Positions 34,805 to 44,210 of a stretch of 64,000 nucleotides of DNA are shown here, in pieces. Numbering within the stretch: the first letter of the stretch is position 1; the number at the start of each line of letters is the position of its first letter. Source of the stretch: Saccharopolyspora hordei (GTDB lineage: Bacteria; Actinomycetota; Actinomycetes; Mycobacteriales; Pseudonocardiaceae); NCBI RefSeq assembly GCF_013410345.1, contig NZ_JACCFJ010000001.1:5287501-5351500 (forward strand). Reading direction: 5' to 3'. The notes beneath the pieces were generated by a model. It saw only the letters and a program-made list of their open reading frames with translations, was not told the DNA's origin and searched no databases. The position numbers were made by a program, and so were the translations under genes.

Positions 34805-34938
34805 TTGCGGGAGTTCCCCGAATCGCTACCGAGTTGCCGCTCGCGACTCGACCCACAGCGGTGCTGGGCAACTACATTGGCACCGATCGTCTCAACTGTG
34901 TGGTTGGTTGGGCAGGCACGGGGTTCACAGGAGGTGGC

Positions 34939-36795
34939 GTGTCGTACGCGATGGGGATCGACCTGGGCACAACGTTCACATCCGCTGCCGTCGGCGACGC
35001 CGCTGGGACGCGCATGGTTCCGCTGTCGAAGGACATCGTCGTCCCGTCGCTGGCCTACCACGCACCGGACGGCACGTTGCTGACCGGCACCGCGGCTGCG
35101 GAGGCCGACGTCGACCCGGCGCGGCTCGGTCGCGGTTTCAAGCGACGGCTGGGTGATCCGACGCCCCTGGTGCTCGGCGGCGCCACCTACTCGCCGAGCG
35201 CCCTGATGGCGGCGCAGCTGCGCGCCGTCGTCGACGAGGTCCGCGCTCAGATGAGCGGTCCGCCCGCGTCGGTGGTCCTGACCTGCCCGGCGATCTGGGG
35301 CCCCTACCGGCGGGAGCAGTTCGCCGAGGTGCCGCGGCTCGCCGACCTCGAGGACGTCCAGGTGATCACCGAGCCGGAGGCGGCGGCCACGCACTACAGC
35401 CGGGAACGCGCGCTCGGCGAGGGCGAGGTCGTGGCGGTGTTCGACCTGGGCGGCGGCACCTTGGACACCACCGTGCTGCGGATCCGGGGCGAGGGCATGG
35501 AGATCCTCGGCACCCCGGAGGGCGTCGAGCACCTCGGCGGCATGGACTTCGACGACGCCCTGGTGGCCCGCCTGGACGAGCGCCTCGACGGCGCGGTCTC
35601 CCGCCTCGACCCGACCGATCCCCTCGCGGCGGACGCGCTCTCCCGCATCCGGGAGCTGTGCGTGCGCAGCAAGATCGAGCTGTCCACCGAGCAGGAGTCG
35701 CAGCTGCTGGTCCCGTTGCCGTCGGGGCCGCGGGAGCTGACGATCTCGCGCCAGGAGTTCAACGCGGCGATCCGGCCGTCGGTGGAGGTGGCCGTCGACG
35801 CGCTGCGGCGCACCGTCGCCTCGGCCGGGCTGCGCGAGGACGACCTGTCGGCCGTGCTGCTGGCGGGCGGTTCGTCGCGGGTCCCGCTGGTCACCGAGAT
35901 GGTCTTCGAGCAGTTCGGCAAGCCGGTGCGGACGGCCCACCACCCGAAGTTCACCGTGGCGCTCGGCGCGGCCGCGATCGGCACGCGCGCGCTCACCGCG
36001 CCGCCGGCGCCGGCACCGGCCCAGGTCCCGGCGCCGGTCGCCGAACCGGCGAGCCCGCGGCGCCGCCGCTGGCTGGTGCCCGCGGTCGCGGCGGGGATCG
36101 CGGCGATCGCGGCGCTGGTGACCGGACTGGTGCTGCTCGGCGGCGGCCGGGACGCCGGCACCGCGGCCAGCGCCGAGCACCCCGCGCCGCCCGAGGGCTC
36201 CCCAGGTCCGTCCACTTCGGACGACGCGTCCGCGCCGGCCGTGGGCACGCCCGAGCCGCTGCTGACCTTCGACGACGACACCGTCGAACCGTACCGGGCC
36301 TACATCGCCTCGCAGGACAAGTGGGACGGCACCGAGGTCCTCGGGCACCGGGCGATGCACAGCGCGATCACCGCGACCACCGGGAACGGCTTGCACGTGG
36401 TGTGGAACAGCGTCGCCCCGGCCCAGGTCTACGTGCAGACCGGCAACGACACCCGCGACCTGTCGTCCTACGTGGACCACCAGGGCGCGCTGGTCTTCGA
36501 CGTGGTGGTGGACCGGCCGCTGGAGGGCTCGGCGGCGATCGCCGTGCACTGCGGCTACCCGTGCGGCGGGGAGCAGGACAGCAGCGGGTTCTTCCGCAGC
36601 CTGCCGGTCGGGCAGCCGACGAGGGTCACCATCCCGCTGAGCTGCTTCACCGAGCGGGGCCTGGACCCGACGCGGGTCAACACCCCGTTCCTGGTGTACG
36701 CGCAGGGCCCGTTCGAGGCGACGTTCCGCGACATCCGCTGGGTGGCGGGCGCGGCCGCGGGACCCGGTGTCACGCCGTGCACGAACCTGCCGTAG
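34939..36795 (+). CDS. Membrane-anchored Hsp70-like protein with extracytoplasmic domain
   Basis: The 618-aa chain has an Hsp70 ATPase domain (residues 1 to about 350): phosphate-1 motif MGIDLGTTFTSAAV, phosphate-2 motif VFDLGGGTLDTTVL and adenosine motif LLAGGSSRVPLV. The substrate-binding domain of DnaK is missing. Instead there is an Ala/Pro linker, a single membrane helix (about 376-402, WLVPAVAAGIAAIAALVTGLVLL), and an exported domain of about 190 residues. That domain (FDDDTVEPYRAYIASQDKWDGTEVLGH) resembles the carbohydrate-binding-like C-terminus of ExoP-type glucosidases. GTG 34939 was chosen for the GGAGGTG site upstream. A cell-envelope sensing role is possible. Confidence 0.85.
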   Translation: MSYAMGIDLGTTFTSAAVGDAAGTRMVPLSKDIVVPSLAYHAPDGTLLTGTAAAEADVDPARLGRGFKRRLGDPTPLVLGGATYSPSALMAAQLRAVVDEVRAQMSGPPASVVLTCPAIWGPYRREQFAEVPRLADLEDVQVITEPEAAATHYSRERALGEGEVVAVFDLGGGTLDTTVLRIRGEGMEILGTPEGVEHLGGMDFDDALVARLDERLDGAVSRLDPTDPLAADALSRIRELCVRSKIELSTEQESQLLVPLPSGPRELTISRQEFNAAIRPSVEVAVDALRRTVASAGLREDDLSAVLLAGGSSRVPLVTEMVFEQFGKPVRTAHHPKFTVALGAAAIGTRALTAPPAPAPAQVPAPVAEPASPRRRRWLVPAVAAGIAAIAALVTGLVLLGGGRDAGTAASAEHPAPPEGSPGPSTSDDASAPAVGTPEPLLTFDDDTVEPYRAYIASQDKWDGTEVLGHRAMHSAITATTGNGLHVVWNSVAPAQVYVQTGNDTRDLSSYVDHQGALVFDVVVDRPLEGSAAIAVHCGYPCGGEQDSSGFFRSLPVGQPTRVTIPLSCFTERGLDPTRVNTPFLVYAQGPFEATFRDIRWVAGAAAGPGVTPCTNLP

Positions 36796-36824
36796 CGGCG
36801 GGGGATATCCCTACCCGAGAACGC

Positions 36825-36836
36825 GGGACAACCCCT
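36825..36836. promoter_or_regulatory. Shared 12-mer upstream of ECF sigma gene
   Basis: GGGACAACCCCT lies 89 nt before the sigma factor start and matches 11 of 12 bases of the element at 34793. If it is a -35 element for this sigma factor, the sigma gene would be autoregulated and co-controlled with the Hsp70-like gene. The -10 partner is not clear at either site. Confidence 0.35.
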
Positions 36837-36924
36837 CGACGTGGAGGGACAGACCCAGCGACTGCTCGGCTCGCTGCCGCGAGGCTTGCTGGCGTAGGCG
36901 ACAAGCGACGCGGCGGGAGCAGAG

Positions 36925-37437
36925 ATGCCCAGTGTTCAGCTCGAGGACGTGGTGCGCGCCCACGGTGACGCCCTGCACGCATACGTCACACGTCTCACCG
37001 GTGGCGACCGGTTCGCCGCCGAGGACGTCGTGCAGGAGACCTGGGTGCGGGCGTGGCGCAACCTCGACCGGCTCACCGAGGACCTGGGTTCGGTGCGGGG
37101 CTGGCTGCTGCGGGTCGCCCACAACCTCGCCGTCGACCTGCACCGGAGCCGTCGCGCCCGCCCGACCGAGGTGGGGCTGCCCGAGCAGGGCCTGGAGAGC
37201 GCGGCGATCGCGCCCAACGCCCACGACCAGGTCGAGAACCGGATCGTGGTCCGCGCGCTGCTCGAAGCCCTCTCCCCCGCGCACCGCGCGACCGTGCTGG
37301 AGGTCTACTACGCCGACCGCACCGCCGCGTCGGCCGCCCAGGCCCTCGGCGTGCCGCCGGGGACGGTGAAGAGCCGGCTGCACAACGCCATCCGCACGCT
37401 CCGGGAAGCGCTCCCGGCGCAGCCGCTCGCCGCCTGA
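36925..37437 (+). CDS. ECF-type RNA polymerase sigma factor
   Basis: This 170-aa sigma-70 family factor has region 2 (DVVQETWVRAWRNLDRL and GWLLRVAHNLAVDLHR, residues about 35-75) and region 4 with the helix-turn-helix SAAQALGVPPGTVKSRLHNAIRTLREAL (about 135-162). No anti-sigma gene follows; the next gene is convergent. A zinc-binding anti-sigma is often encoded next to such factors, and its absence is notable. The neighbouring membrane Hsp70-like gene may serve as a regulator; that is speculative. Confidence 0.92.
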   Translation: MPSVQLEDVVRAHGDALHAYVTRLTGGDRFAAEDVVQETWVRAWRNLDRLTEDLGSVRGWLLRVAHNLAVDLHRSRRARPTEVGLPEQGLESAAIAPNAHDQVENRIVVRALLEALSPAHRATVLEVYYADRTAASAAQALGVPPGTVKSRLHNAIRTLREALPAQPLAA

Positions 37438-37449
37438 CCCGCGGCAGCC

Positions 37450-37474
37450 CCGGGGGTGGTCACACGACCCCCGG
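37450..37474. terminator. Bidirectional terminator overlapping the AAA+ gene stop
   Basis: A perfect 8-bp stem CCGGGGGT / ACCCCCGG with a 9-nt loop lies 13 nt after the sigma factor stop. It spans the stop codon of the convergent AAA+ gene (37460-37462). Confidence 0.75.
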
Positions 37475-40400
37475 TCGGCCCGGCGGGGGCGGGACGTCCT
37501 CCGGCAGCAGCAGGCACAGGTCGTCCATCGTGGGCTCGCTCAGCGAGCGGGTGCGGCGGGCGTGGTTGGCGATCGTCTCGTCCAGGACCTGGCGGGCGTA
37601 GCGGCCGTTGCCGAACGACTCCCCGCGGTGCATGGTCGCGAAGTGGGTCCGCAGGGCCGCCACCGTCGGCCCGGTGCACTCGTAGCCGTACTCCGTGGCG
37701 TGCTGGTTGACGATCGTGACCAGCTCGTCGGGCGTGTAGTCGGCGAAGCGCACCCGGTGCGAGAAGCGGGACGACAGGCCCGGGTTCGCCGCGAGGAAGC
37801 CCTCCATCTCCCGCTCGTAGCCCGCCGCGATGACCACCACCTCGTCACGGTGGTCCTCCATCAGCTTCACCAGCGTGTCGATCGCCTCGCGGCCGAAGTC
37901 GGGACCGTTCCCGCCGCTCGACGACAGGGTGTAGGCCTCGTCGATGAACAGCACCCCGCCGCGCGCTCGGTCGAACGCCTCGGTGGTGCGGCGCGCGGTG
38001 TGGCCGATGTACTCGCCGACCAGGTCCGCGCGCGCCACCTCGGTGACCTGCCCCTGCGCCAGCACGCCGAGCGCGGCGAGCAGCGAGCCGTACAGGCGAG
38101 CCACCGTCGTCTTGCCGGTGCCGGGCGGGCCCGCGAAGATCAGGTGCCTGCTCACCGAGGGCACCGGCAGCCCCGCCGCCTGCCTGCGGCGCGCCGAGGT
38201 GAGCAGGTCGACCATGGCCGAGACCTCGGCCTTGACCTCCTCCAGGCCGACCAGGCCGTGCAGGGTGCCGAGCAGCTGCTCGATGCGCTCCTCGTCCACC
38301 CGGCCCGCACCGGCGCCCACCGAGGAACCGGGCAGCGGGCCGAGGTCCTGCGGCAGCAGCCGGGTCAGCGCGACGTGCCCGGCGTCCGGGTCGTCGGCCA
38401 GCCGGTAGGCCTGGCGGCCGAGCATCTCCTCGAACACCTTCCGCGCCGTGCGGCCGTTGCCGAACGACGCGTCGCGCGGCAGGTTCGTGAAGTAGGTGTG
38501 CAGCGCCGCCTTGGTCTCGAACTCCAGCCGGTAGTCGTGGCTGCGGCACAGCCCCTCGACGATGGTGACCAGCTCGGCCGAGGAGTAGTCGGCGAACTCG
38601 ATGGTGCGGGAGAACCGCGACGCCAGCCCGGGGTTGGCGGCGAGGAACGAGCGCATGTCGTTGGTGTAGCCGGCGACGATCACCACCACCTCGTCGCGGT
38701 GGTCCTCCATCAGCTTCACCAGCGTGTCGATCGCCTCCTGCCCGAAGTCCGGGCCGCCACCGCCGCCGTTGCCCGCGGACAGCGTGTAGGCCTCGTCGAT
38801 GAACAGCACGCCGCCGAGGGCCTTGTTGAACATCTCGGTGGTCTTGATCGCGGTGCCGCCCACCACCGAGGCGACCAGGTCCGGCCGCGCCACCTCGACC
38901 AGCTGGCCGGTGCGCAGCACGCCGAGCGCGGCCAGGATCCGGCCGTAGAGCCGGGCCACCGTGGTCTTGCCGGTGCCGGGCGACCCGGTGAACACCAGGT
39001 GCCGGGACAGCGGCGGCGACGGCAGGCCCGCGGCCGCGCGCCGCTCGGACATCTGGTGCAGCCGCACCAGCGTCTCCACCTCGCGCTTGACGCCGTCCAG
39101 GCCGACGAGCCCGTTCAGCTCCGCGAGCAGGTCCTCCAGCTCCTCGTCGCCGCGGGCCGGGGCCGGGCGAGGTTGGTCCGCAGTGGACGGTTCGCCGCCG
39201 AGCTGCCGTGCCTCCCCGCCGGGCAGCCGGACGTCCGTGCCGAGGTTGCGCTCGGCGGTGCAGCCGGTCACCTCCACCGGCTGGTCGGAGGTGACGGTGA
39301 TGCCGTCGCCGAGGTTGTCCCGCACCGCGCACCCGGTGATGGACCCGTCGGCGTGGTCGCGCCACACCACACCGGTCTGGCACTCCCGCACCTCGCCGCC
39401 GTCCACCACCAGCCGGGCCTGCTCGTGCGCGAGCAGCCCGGTCCCGGCGGTGCCCACCACCTGGCTGTCCCGCACCGTCACCACGGCCTGCCGCTCGGCC
39501 AGCACGCCGCCGCCGGAGCCGCCGGTGACCTCGCAGGCGACCAGCCGGACCGTGCCGTCGGCGCCGGCCACCACGGCGTCGTGCTCGGTCCCGGTGAGCA
39601 CGCACTCGGACAGGTCGGCGCTCGAGCCCTCCAGCACCTGCACCGCGTGCCCGCGCGCGTCCTCGACGGTGACCCGGTCCAGCTCGACGCCGGACTCCTG
39701 GACCACCACGACGGCCTGCGCGGTGGTCCCGCGCAGGCGGCAGTCGCGCAGCACCGGCCGGGACCCGCTCGCCGACAGCACCCCCACCCCGTCCACATCG
39801 GACACCTCGGTGCCGGTGACGGTGAGCTCGCTGCGCTCCTCCGCCACGATCGCGGTGCCGGTGATCCCGCTGATCCGGCACCCGCGCAGCTCGCCGCGGC
39901 CCCCGTCGGCGGCGAGCACCGCGCCCGCCGCCCCGGTCAGCGCGCAGTCCACCAGCACCGGGTTCCCACCGGAGCGGGCGACCACCGCGGTGGTGCCCAC
40001 CGACGTGACGGTGCAGCCGGTCAGCTGCGCCGCTCCCCCGTCGAACACCAGCACCCCGGCGCCGCGGGGGTTGCGCACGGTGGTGCTCTCGGCCCGCAGC
40101 TGCGCGTCGCGGCGGGCCACGACCGCCACCTCCGAGTCGGCCGCGACCACGCACTCGTCCAGGTGCAGCGCGCCCGCCTGCAGGTCGACCGCCACCTCGC
40201 CGCCGGAGTGCGCGAACTCGATGCCGGACACCTCGGCGTGCTCGGCGGTCACCCGCAGCACCGGCTGGCCCGCCGCCTCGATCCGGACGTCGCCCGGCGA
40301 GCCGACCCCGGAGAGCGTGACGTCCCGGTCCAGCACGATCGGCTCCGGGTACACGCCGGGGCGGATCGAGATCACGTCACCGTCCCGCGCCGAGCTGATC

Positions 40401-40483
40401 GCGTCGCCGACGGTGCGGTAGCAGTCGGGCTCGGTCGGCGACACGCCGAGCACCGAGCGGACTCCGGTCATCCTGGTCGTCAC
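37460..40483 (-). CDS. Beta-helix protein with two CbxX/EccA-type AAA+ ATPase domains
   Basis: The 1007-aa chain has three parts. Residues about 15-430 are a right-handed parallel beta-helix with a repeated 20-24-residue coil pattern (opening TVGDAISSARDGDVISIRPG). An AAA+ domain follows with Walker A GSPGTGKT at 500-507 and Walker B GGVLFIDEAYTLS. A second has Walker A GPPGTGKT at 785-792 and the same Walker B. Both ATPase domains resemble CbxX/SpoVK and the EccA ATPases of type VII secretion. GTG 40483 has GGAGGG upstream and overlaps the preceding stop. It is the last gene of the locus and may remodel or unfold secreted substrates; beta-helix targets are unknown. Confidence 0.88.
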   Translation of the reverse strand: MTTRMTGVRSVLGVSPTEPDCYRTVGDAISSARDGDVISIRPGVYPEPIVLDRDVTLSGVGSPGDVRIEAAGQPVLRVTAEHAEVSGIEFAHSGGEVAVDLQAGALHLDECVVAADSEVAVVARRDAQLRAESTTVRNPRGAGVLVFDGGAAQLTGCTVTSVGTTAVVARSGGNPVLVDCALTGAAGAVLAADGGRGELRGCRISGITGTAIVAEERSELTVTGTEVSDVDGVGVLSASGSRPVLRDCRLRGTTAQAVVVVQESGVELDRVTVEDARGHAVQVLEGSSADLSECVLTGTEHDAVVAGADGTVRLVACEVTGGSGGGVLAERQAVVTVRDSQVVGTAGTGLLAHEQARLVVDGGEVRECQTGVVWRDHADGSITGCAVRDNLGDGITVTSDQPVEVTGCTAERNLGTDVRLPGGEARQLGGEPSTADQPRPAPARGDEELEDLLAELNGLVGLDGVKREVETLVRLHQMSERRAAAGLPSPPLSRHLVFTGSPGTGKTTVARLYGRILAALGVLRTGQLVEVARPDLVASVVGGTAIKTTEMFNKALGGVLFIDEAYTLSAGNGGGGGPDFGQEAIDTLVKLMEDHRDEVVVIVAGYTNDMRSFLAANPGLASRFSRTIEFADYSSAELVTIVEGLCRSHDYRLEFETKAALHTYFTNLPRDASFGNGRTARKVFEEMLGRQAYRLADDPDAGHVALTRLLPQDLGPLPGSSVGAGAGRVDEERIEQLLGTLHGLVGLEEVKAEVSAMVDLLTSARRRQAAGLPVPSVSRHLIFAGPPGTGKTTVARLYGSLLAALGVLAQGQVTEVARADLVGEYIGHTARRTTEAFDRARGGVLFIDEAYTLSSSGGNGPDFGREAIDTLVKLMEDHRDEVVVIAAGYEREMEGFLAANPGLSSRFSHRVRFADYTPDELVTIVNQHATEYGYECTGPTVAALRTHFATMHRGESFGNGRYARQVLDETIANHARRTRSLSEPTMDDLCLLLPEDVPPPPGRPGVV

Positions 40484-41304
40484 GATGGGCCCTCCTGTGG
40501 GATCAGCGCCGCGCGCACCCGGTGGCGGGCGAGCGGGCTCAGGCGGCCGGCCGGCGGGTGGGCCAGCGCGTGCTCGGCCAGCTCCGGGTCGGGCGCCAGC
40601 CGGTAGCGGTCGAGGTAGTACTGGGTGGCCTCCGACCACACCCACGTGCCGTCGGAGCGCAGGCTCGCCGGGACCGCCGTGGTGCCGGTGAACACGTCCG
40701 GCAGCAGCGCGTCGGCGGTGAGCACGACGTCGCCGGCGGCGAGGAAGTCCAGCAGGCGCCTGCGCTCGGCCGGGTCCACCACCAGCTCGTGGCCGGGGTC
40801 GAACCACGGGCCGGACGCGGTGGCGCCGTCGAACGCCCGCGCCACCCGGACCTGCGGCCCCGGCGTCGCCGACCACAGCAGCGTCGCGGCCAGCAGCGCG
40901 CGCTCGTGGTAGGCGGGCAGCACCTGGTCGGGGGTGAAGACCTCCACCCGCGGCGAGTCCACCAGGCCCGACAGCGCGCGGTGGGCGGTGGCGGTCACGG
41001 CGGGCAGGTCGGCGTCGGCCTGCACCAGGTGGACCCGGTCGGTGCCGCCCCGCGTGGTCGCCCAGCACGCCTGCACCCCGGGCTCGGCCTGGAGCGCGGC
41101 GAGCACCGCGCGGTCGGCCTCCTCGTGGCCGTCCCCGTCCGGTGCGAAGTGGTGCGGCCCCGCCTGCGGTGCCGTGCCGTCGAGCGTGGCGATCAGCCCG
41201 GCGAGGCGGTCGGTGTCGCCGGCGGCGAGCGCCTCGCGGGCGATCGCCAGCCAGCCGTCCGGCACCCGACCGGCCAGCGCGAGCAGCTCCTGGTGCTTGT
41301 CCAC
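40480..41304 (-). CDS. Type VII locus protein of unknown function, 274 aa
   Basis: I do not recognise a named family. The acidic chain has no signal peptide or membrane segment. The C-terminal part SDGTWVWSEATQYYLDRYRLAPDPELAEHA (about 218-247) is a motif I associate with actinobacterial type VII and toxin loci, but its function is not known to me. GTG 41304 with GAGGAGG upstream was chosen. The stop overlaps the beta-helix AAA+ gene start (GTGA), so the two proteins are coupled and may form a complex. Confidence 0.7.
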   Translation of the reverse strand: MDKHQELLALAGRVPDGWLAIAREALAAGDTDRLAGLIATLDGTAPQAGPHHFAPDGDGHEEADRAVLAALQAEPGVQACWATTRGGTDRVHLVQADADLPAVTATAHRALSGLVDSPRVEVFTPDQVLPAYHERALLAATLLWSATPGPQVRVARAFDGATASGPWFDPGHELVVDPAERRRLLDFLAAGDVVLTADALLPDVFTGTTAVPASLRSDGTWVWSEATQYYLDRYRLAPDPELAEHALAHPPAGRLSPLARHRVRAALIPQEGPS

Positions 41305-41315
41305 CGGTCCTCCTC

Positions 41316-44186
41316 TCACGCCACGGGCAGCGGGCCGAACCACCGGCCGCCGGTGGGCCGGCGGGCGGGCACGTCGGCGCGCGCGGCGGCCGCGGCCCGC
41401 AGCCGGGTCAGCGCGGCCTCGCGAGCGGCACCGTCCTCGGCGAGGAGGACCCGGTGCACCGGCTCGGACTCCACGGCCAGCACCCGCAGCCGGGTGTGCC
41501 CGGTGAGCACCACGTCGTCGCGGTGCTCGGACGGCTCGTCGAGCAGCCCGTCCAGGCGGCGGCCGGTGGTCGTCCAGATCAGCGCCTCGGCGGGGCCGAC
41601 CGGCTCGGTGGTCCCGGCCGGGGCCGCGACCACCGGTGCGCGCAGCCGGAGGACCGTCTCCGGCCGGACCGCGGTGTCCGCCGGGATGCCGCGGACCACG
41701 ACGGTGCGCACCGTCGGCAGCCGCCGCAGCCCGTCGGCCAGGCAGACGTGGAAGTCGGCGTCGTACTCGCCGGTGGGGTCGTCGGCGAACACCCGCACCA
41801 CGGCGAGCTCGGCCAGCAGCGCCGCCCGGTCCTCGGCGGCGAACCGCATGCCCGGGCGCTCGGAGAGCAGGCGGGTGACCGCCCGGGTGGCCACGTCGTA
41901 GCGGGTGCCGAGCACGGTGCGCATGGCCTGCCGCTGCTCCGGCGTGCTGCGCGCGTCCTCGGGCACCTCGACCACCTCCGCCGCGACCGGCGCGGGGTCG
42001 GGCTCCGGCAGGAGCTCGGTGCGCGACCCGACCCGGTCATCCACTGTGGACCGAGCGGCGGGTTCGGCCGGGGTGCCGGCCGCGGTGCTGGAGGCCACGG
42101 TGGATGGGAGGCTGCCCGTCGCGGGACGAGCCGGTTCCGCTCCGCGTTCGCTGGTCGGCGTGGTCCGTGCGGTGGTGCCGGACTCCGCGCTCGGGCTCGC
42201 CTTCGGTGTGGTGCCGGGTTCCGCCGTGGTGCTGGTCCCCGCGCTGGTGCGGGGGTTCGCGGCGGTGTCGGTGCTCGCCTGCGCGGTGGTGGCCCCCGCG
42301 GTGGCTGCCTCACCGCGCACCGGGGGGACCGCGGTCGTCGGGCCGGTCGAGCGGAGAGCTCCCGCCAGCCCGCCGTTCGGCTCCGGTGGCGACGCTGGGG
42401 CGGCTGCCCCGACGGTCCGCTCCTCGGCCTGGTGCGCCGGGGTGCTCGGCACCGCGGGCAGGGGCGTGGTCACCTCGACCTCGCGCACCGGCACCGGGGC
42501 GGCGGCCACCGCCTGCGCGGCGAGCGCGGACGCCCCGCGCGGCGCGTCCCGCTGGGCGATCCACGGCGGCCGGCCGCCCGGCGGGGCCGAGCGCGGGTGC
42601 CCCCACAGCGGCGCGTCGACCGGCGGTGCCGGGAGCGGTGGCGCGGGAGGGGCCGGCTGCGCGTGCGGCGGTGCCGCCGCGGCTGCCGCCTGCACCGGGC
42701 TCGGCAGGGACACCGCTGCCGGGGCTTGCGGGGCCGGCGGGGTCTGCCGCACGGGAGCGGGCGCTGGAGCCGACGGCGCGGGGCGCAGCGACGGCGGGAG
42801 CGAGGTCTGCGGCGCCGGGGCCGAGGACACCGGCTGAGCCGGTGGGAGCGGTGCGCTCCCGGCTCCGGTGCCGGGCGTGCGCGGCCCCGGTGTCGCGAGG
42901 ATCGGGGCGGCGGGCAGCACCCGACCGTCGGGCAGCACCACCACCGCGCCGCGGGGCGGGGGCACCGCTTCCCGCGCACCGCTCGGGGGTTCCGCGGGTG
43001 CGGGGAGCGGCACGACGCGGTCCGCCGCCTCGATGCCCGCCAGCGCCGACGGGTCGCACTGCGCGAGGATCCGCAGGCCCTCCCGCGCCTCGGCGGGCAG
43101 GTCGCGCACGAGCTGGTCGAACGCGGTGACCACCTCCGGCGGCACCGCGCTGTCGGCCGCGAACACGACCTCGGCCGCCGGCCCCGGGTCCGCGGCGGCG
43201 ACCGCGTCGTCCACCCGCACCGCCTCGGGCCGCACGACGAGCCCGCGCGGCACCACGTCGACGCGCCAGCCCTCGACGAGCTGGTACGAGCCCGGCTCCA
43301 CCATCGCCAGGGACGCCGGCGCGACCCAGCGGTCCAGCACCGGTGCCCCGTCGCGCCGGTACACCGTCTCCAGCGCGAACGGCCGCCAGCGGGCCTCGCC
43401 CGCCTCGTCGACCTGCACGAGCCCGCCGTCACCGGGCACGCCGTGCGCCACCCGCACCGGGGCGCCCAGCTCACCGGACACCGCGCGGACCAGCTCGCCA
43501 CCGCCGAACCCGTAGCAGGCCAGGACCGCGCGGCCCCGGTTCTCGTCGGGCAGCCCCCGCAGCACCTCGGCCACGGTGGCCGCCGCGGGCGGTTCCTCCC
43601 CCGGCGCCCCGAGCACCACGTACATCCGGTCCGGGTCCGGCACCTGCCGCAGCAGCCGGTCGTCGCCCCGGTCCGGACCGCCGGGGCGGCGCACCCACAG
43701 CCCCGAGGGCACGTGGACGAGGTGGTCGGACGCGGCGGGCAAGCCGTCCTGCCACCACGGCGCGGGCAGCCGCGCGCCGACGCGGATGCGCCGGCCGTCC
43801 GGCCGGTAGGACACCCAGCCCGCGCCGGGCCCGGCGACGAACAGGCTCCCGTCGGCGAGCGCGGTCGGGTCCCCGTCGGGGGCGGTGACCTCGACGCCGA
43901 GGCGTTCCGCGAGCAGCTTCGCGGGCGGCAGCGCCCCGTCGCGGCCCATCGAGCCGAACCTCGGTGCCACCACGCAGAGATCGCCGTGCACCGCGTCGGC
44001 GAGGTCCGCGGTCACCCACGGGTCGAGCCGCCCCACCGCGTCGAGCGCGGAGCTGCCGACCACCACGTAGGTGCGGTCCCGCTTGGGCGGCAGGTTCGCC
44101 GCCAGCAGGACCGCTGCGCCGTCCGCGTCGAGCCGCCCCACGACCAGTGCGTGCCGGACGCGCTCCACGGTGATCGACTCGTCCAC
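41316..44186 (-). CDS. Large type VII locus protein with possible ADP-ribosyltransferase-like C-terminus, 956 aa
   Basis: Residues 1 to about 400 form folded alpha/beta sequence of unknown family (opening ITVERVRHALVVGRL). Residues about 410-740 are low-complexity Pro/Ala/Ser/Thr-rich. The C-terminal 200 residues are folded again: TVVVRGIPADTAV, then ALIWTTTGRRLDGLL, then DDVVLTGHTRLRVLAVE. The order recalls the Arg, Ser-Thr-Ser and strand-Glu blocks of ADP-ribosyltransferases, but the catalytic Glu is not clear, so it may be inactive or a different fold. It follows the giant effector gene and has a putative promoter of its own (44211-44239). An immunity or chaperone role cannot be excluded. 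Confidence 0.6.
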   Translation of the reverse strand: MDESITVERVRHALVVGRLDADGAAVLLAANLPPKRDRTYVVVGSSALDAVGRLDPWVTADLADAVHGDLCVVAPRFGSMGRDGALPPAKLLAERLGVEVTAPDGDPTALADGSLFVAGPGAGWVSYRPDGRRIRVGARLPAPWWQDGLPAASDHLVHVPSGLWVRRPGGPDRGDDRLLRQVPDPDRMYVVLGAPGEEPPAAATVAEVLRGLPDENRGRAVLACYGFGGGELVRAVSGELGAPVRVAHGVPGDGGLVQVDEAGEARWRPFALETVYRRDGAPVLDRWVAPASLAMVEPGSYQLVEGWRVDVVPRGLVVRPEAVRVDDAVAAADPGPAAEVVFAADSAVPPEVVTAFDQLVRDLPAEAREGLRILAQCDPSALAGIEAADRVVPLPAPAEPPSGAREAVPPPRGAVVVLPDGRVLPAAPILATPGPRTPGTGAGSAPLPPAQPVSSAPAPQTSLPPSLRPAPSAPAPAPVRQTPPAPQAPAAVSLPSPVQAAAAAAPPHAQPAPPAPPLPAPPVDAPLWGHPRSAPPGGRPPWIAQRDAPRGASALAAQAVAAAPVPVREVEVTTPLPAVPSTPAHQAEERTVGAAAPASPPEPNGGLAGALRSTGPTTAVPPVRGEAATAGATTAQASTDTAANPRTSAGTSTTAEPGTTPKASPSAESGTTARTTPTSERGAEPARPATGSLPSTVASSTAAGTPAEPAARSTVDDRVGSRTELLPEPDPAPVAAEVVEVPEDARSTPEQRQAMRTVLGTRYDVATRAVTRLLSERPGMRFAAEDRAALLAELAVVRVFADDPTGEYDADFHVCLADGLRRLPTVRTVVVRGIPADTAVRPETVLRLRAPVVAAPAGTTEPVGPAEALIWTTTGRRLDGLLDEPSEHRDDVVLTGHTRLRVLAVESEPVHRVLLAEDGAAREAALTRLRAAAAARADVPARRPTGGRWFGPLPVA

Positions 44187-44210
44187 TCCGCCTCCTCCGC
44201 TCTGCGGGGG

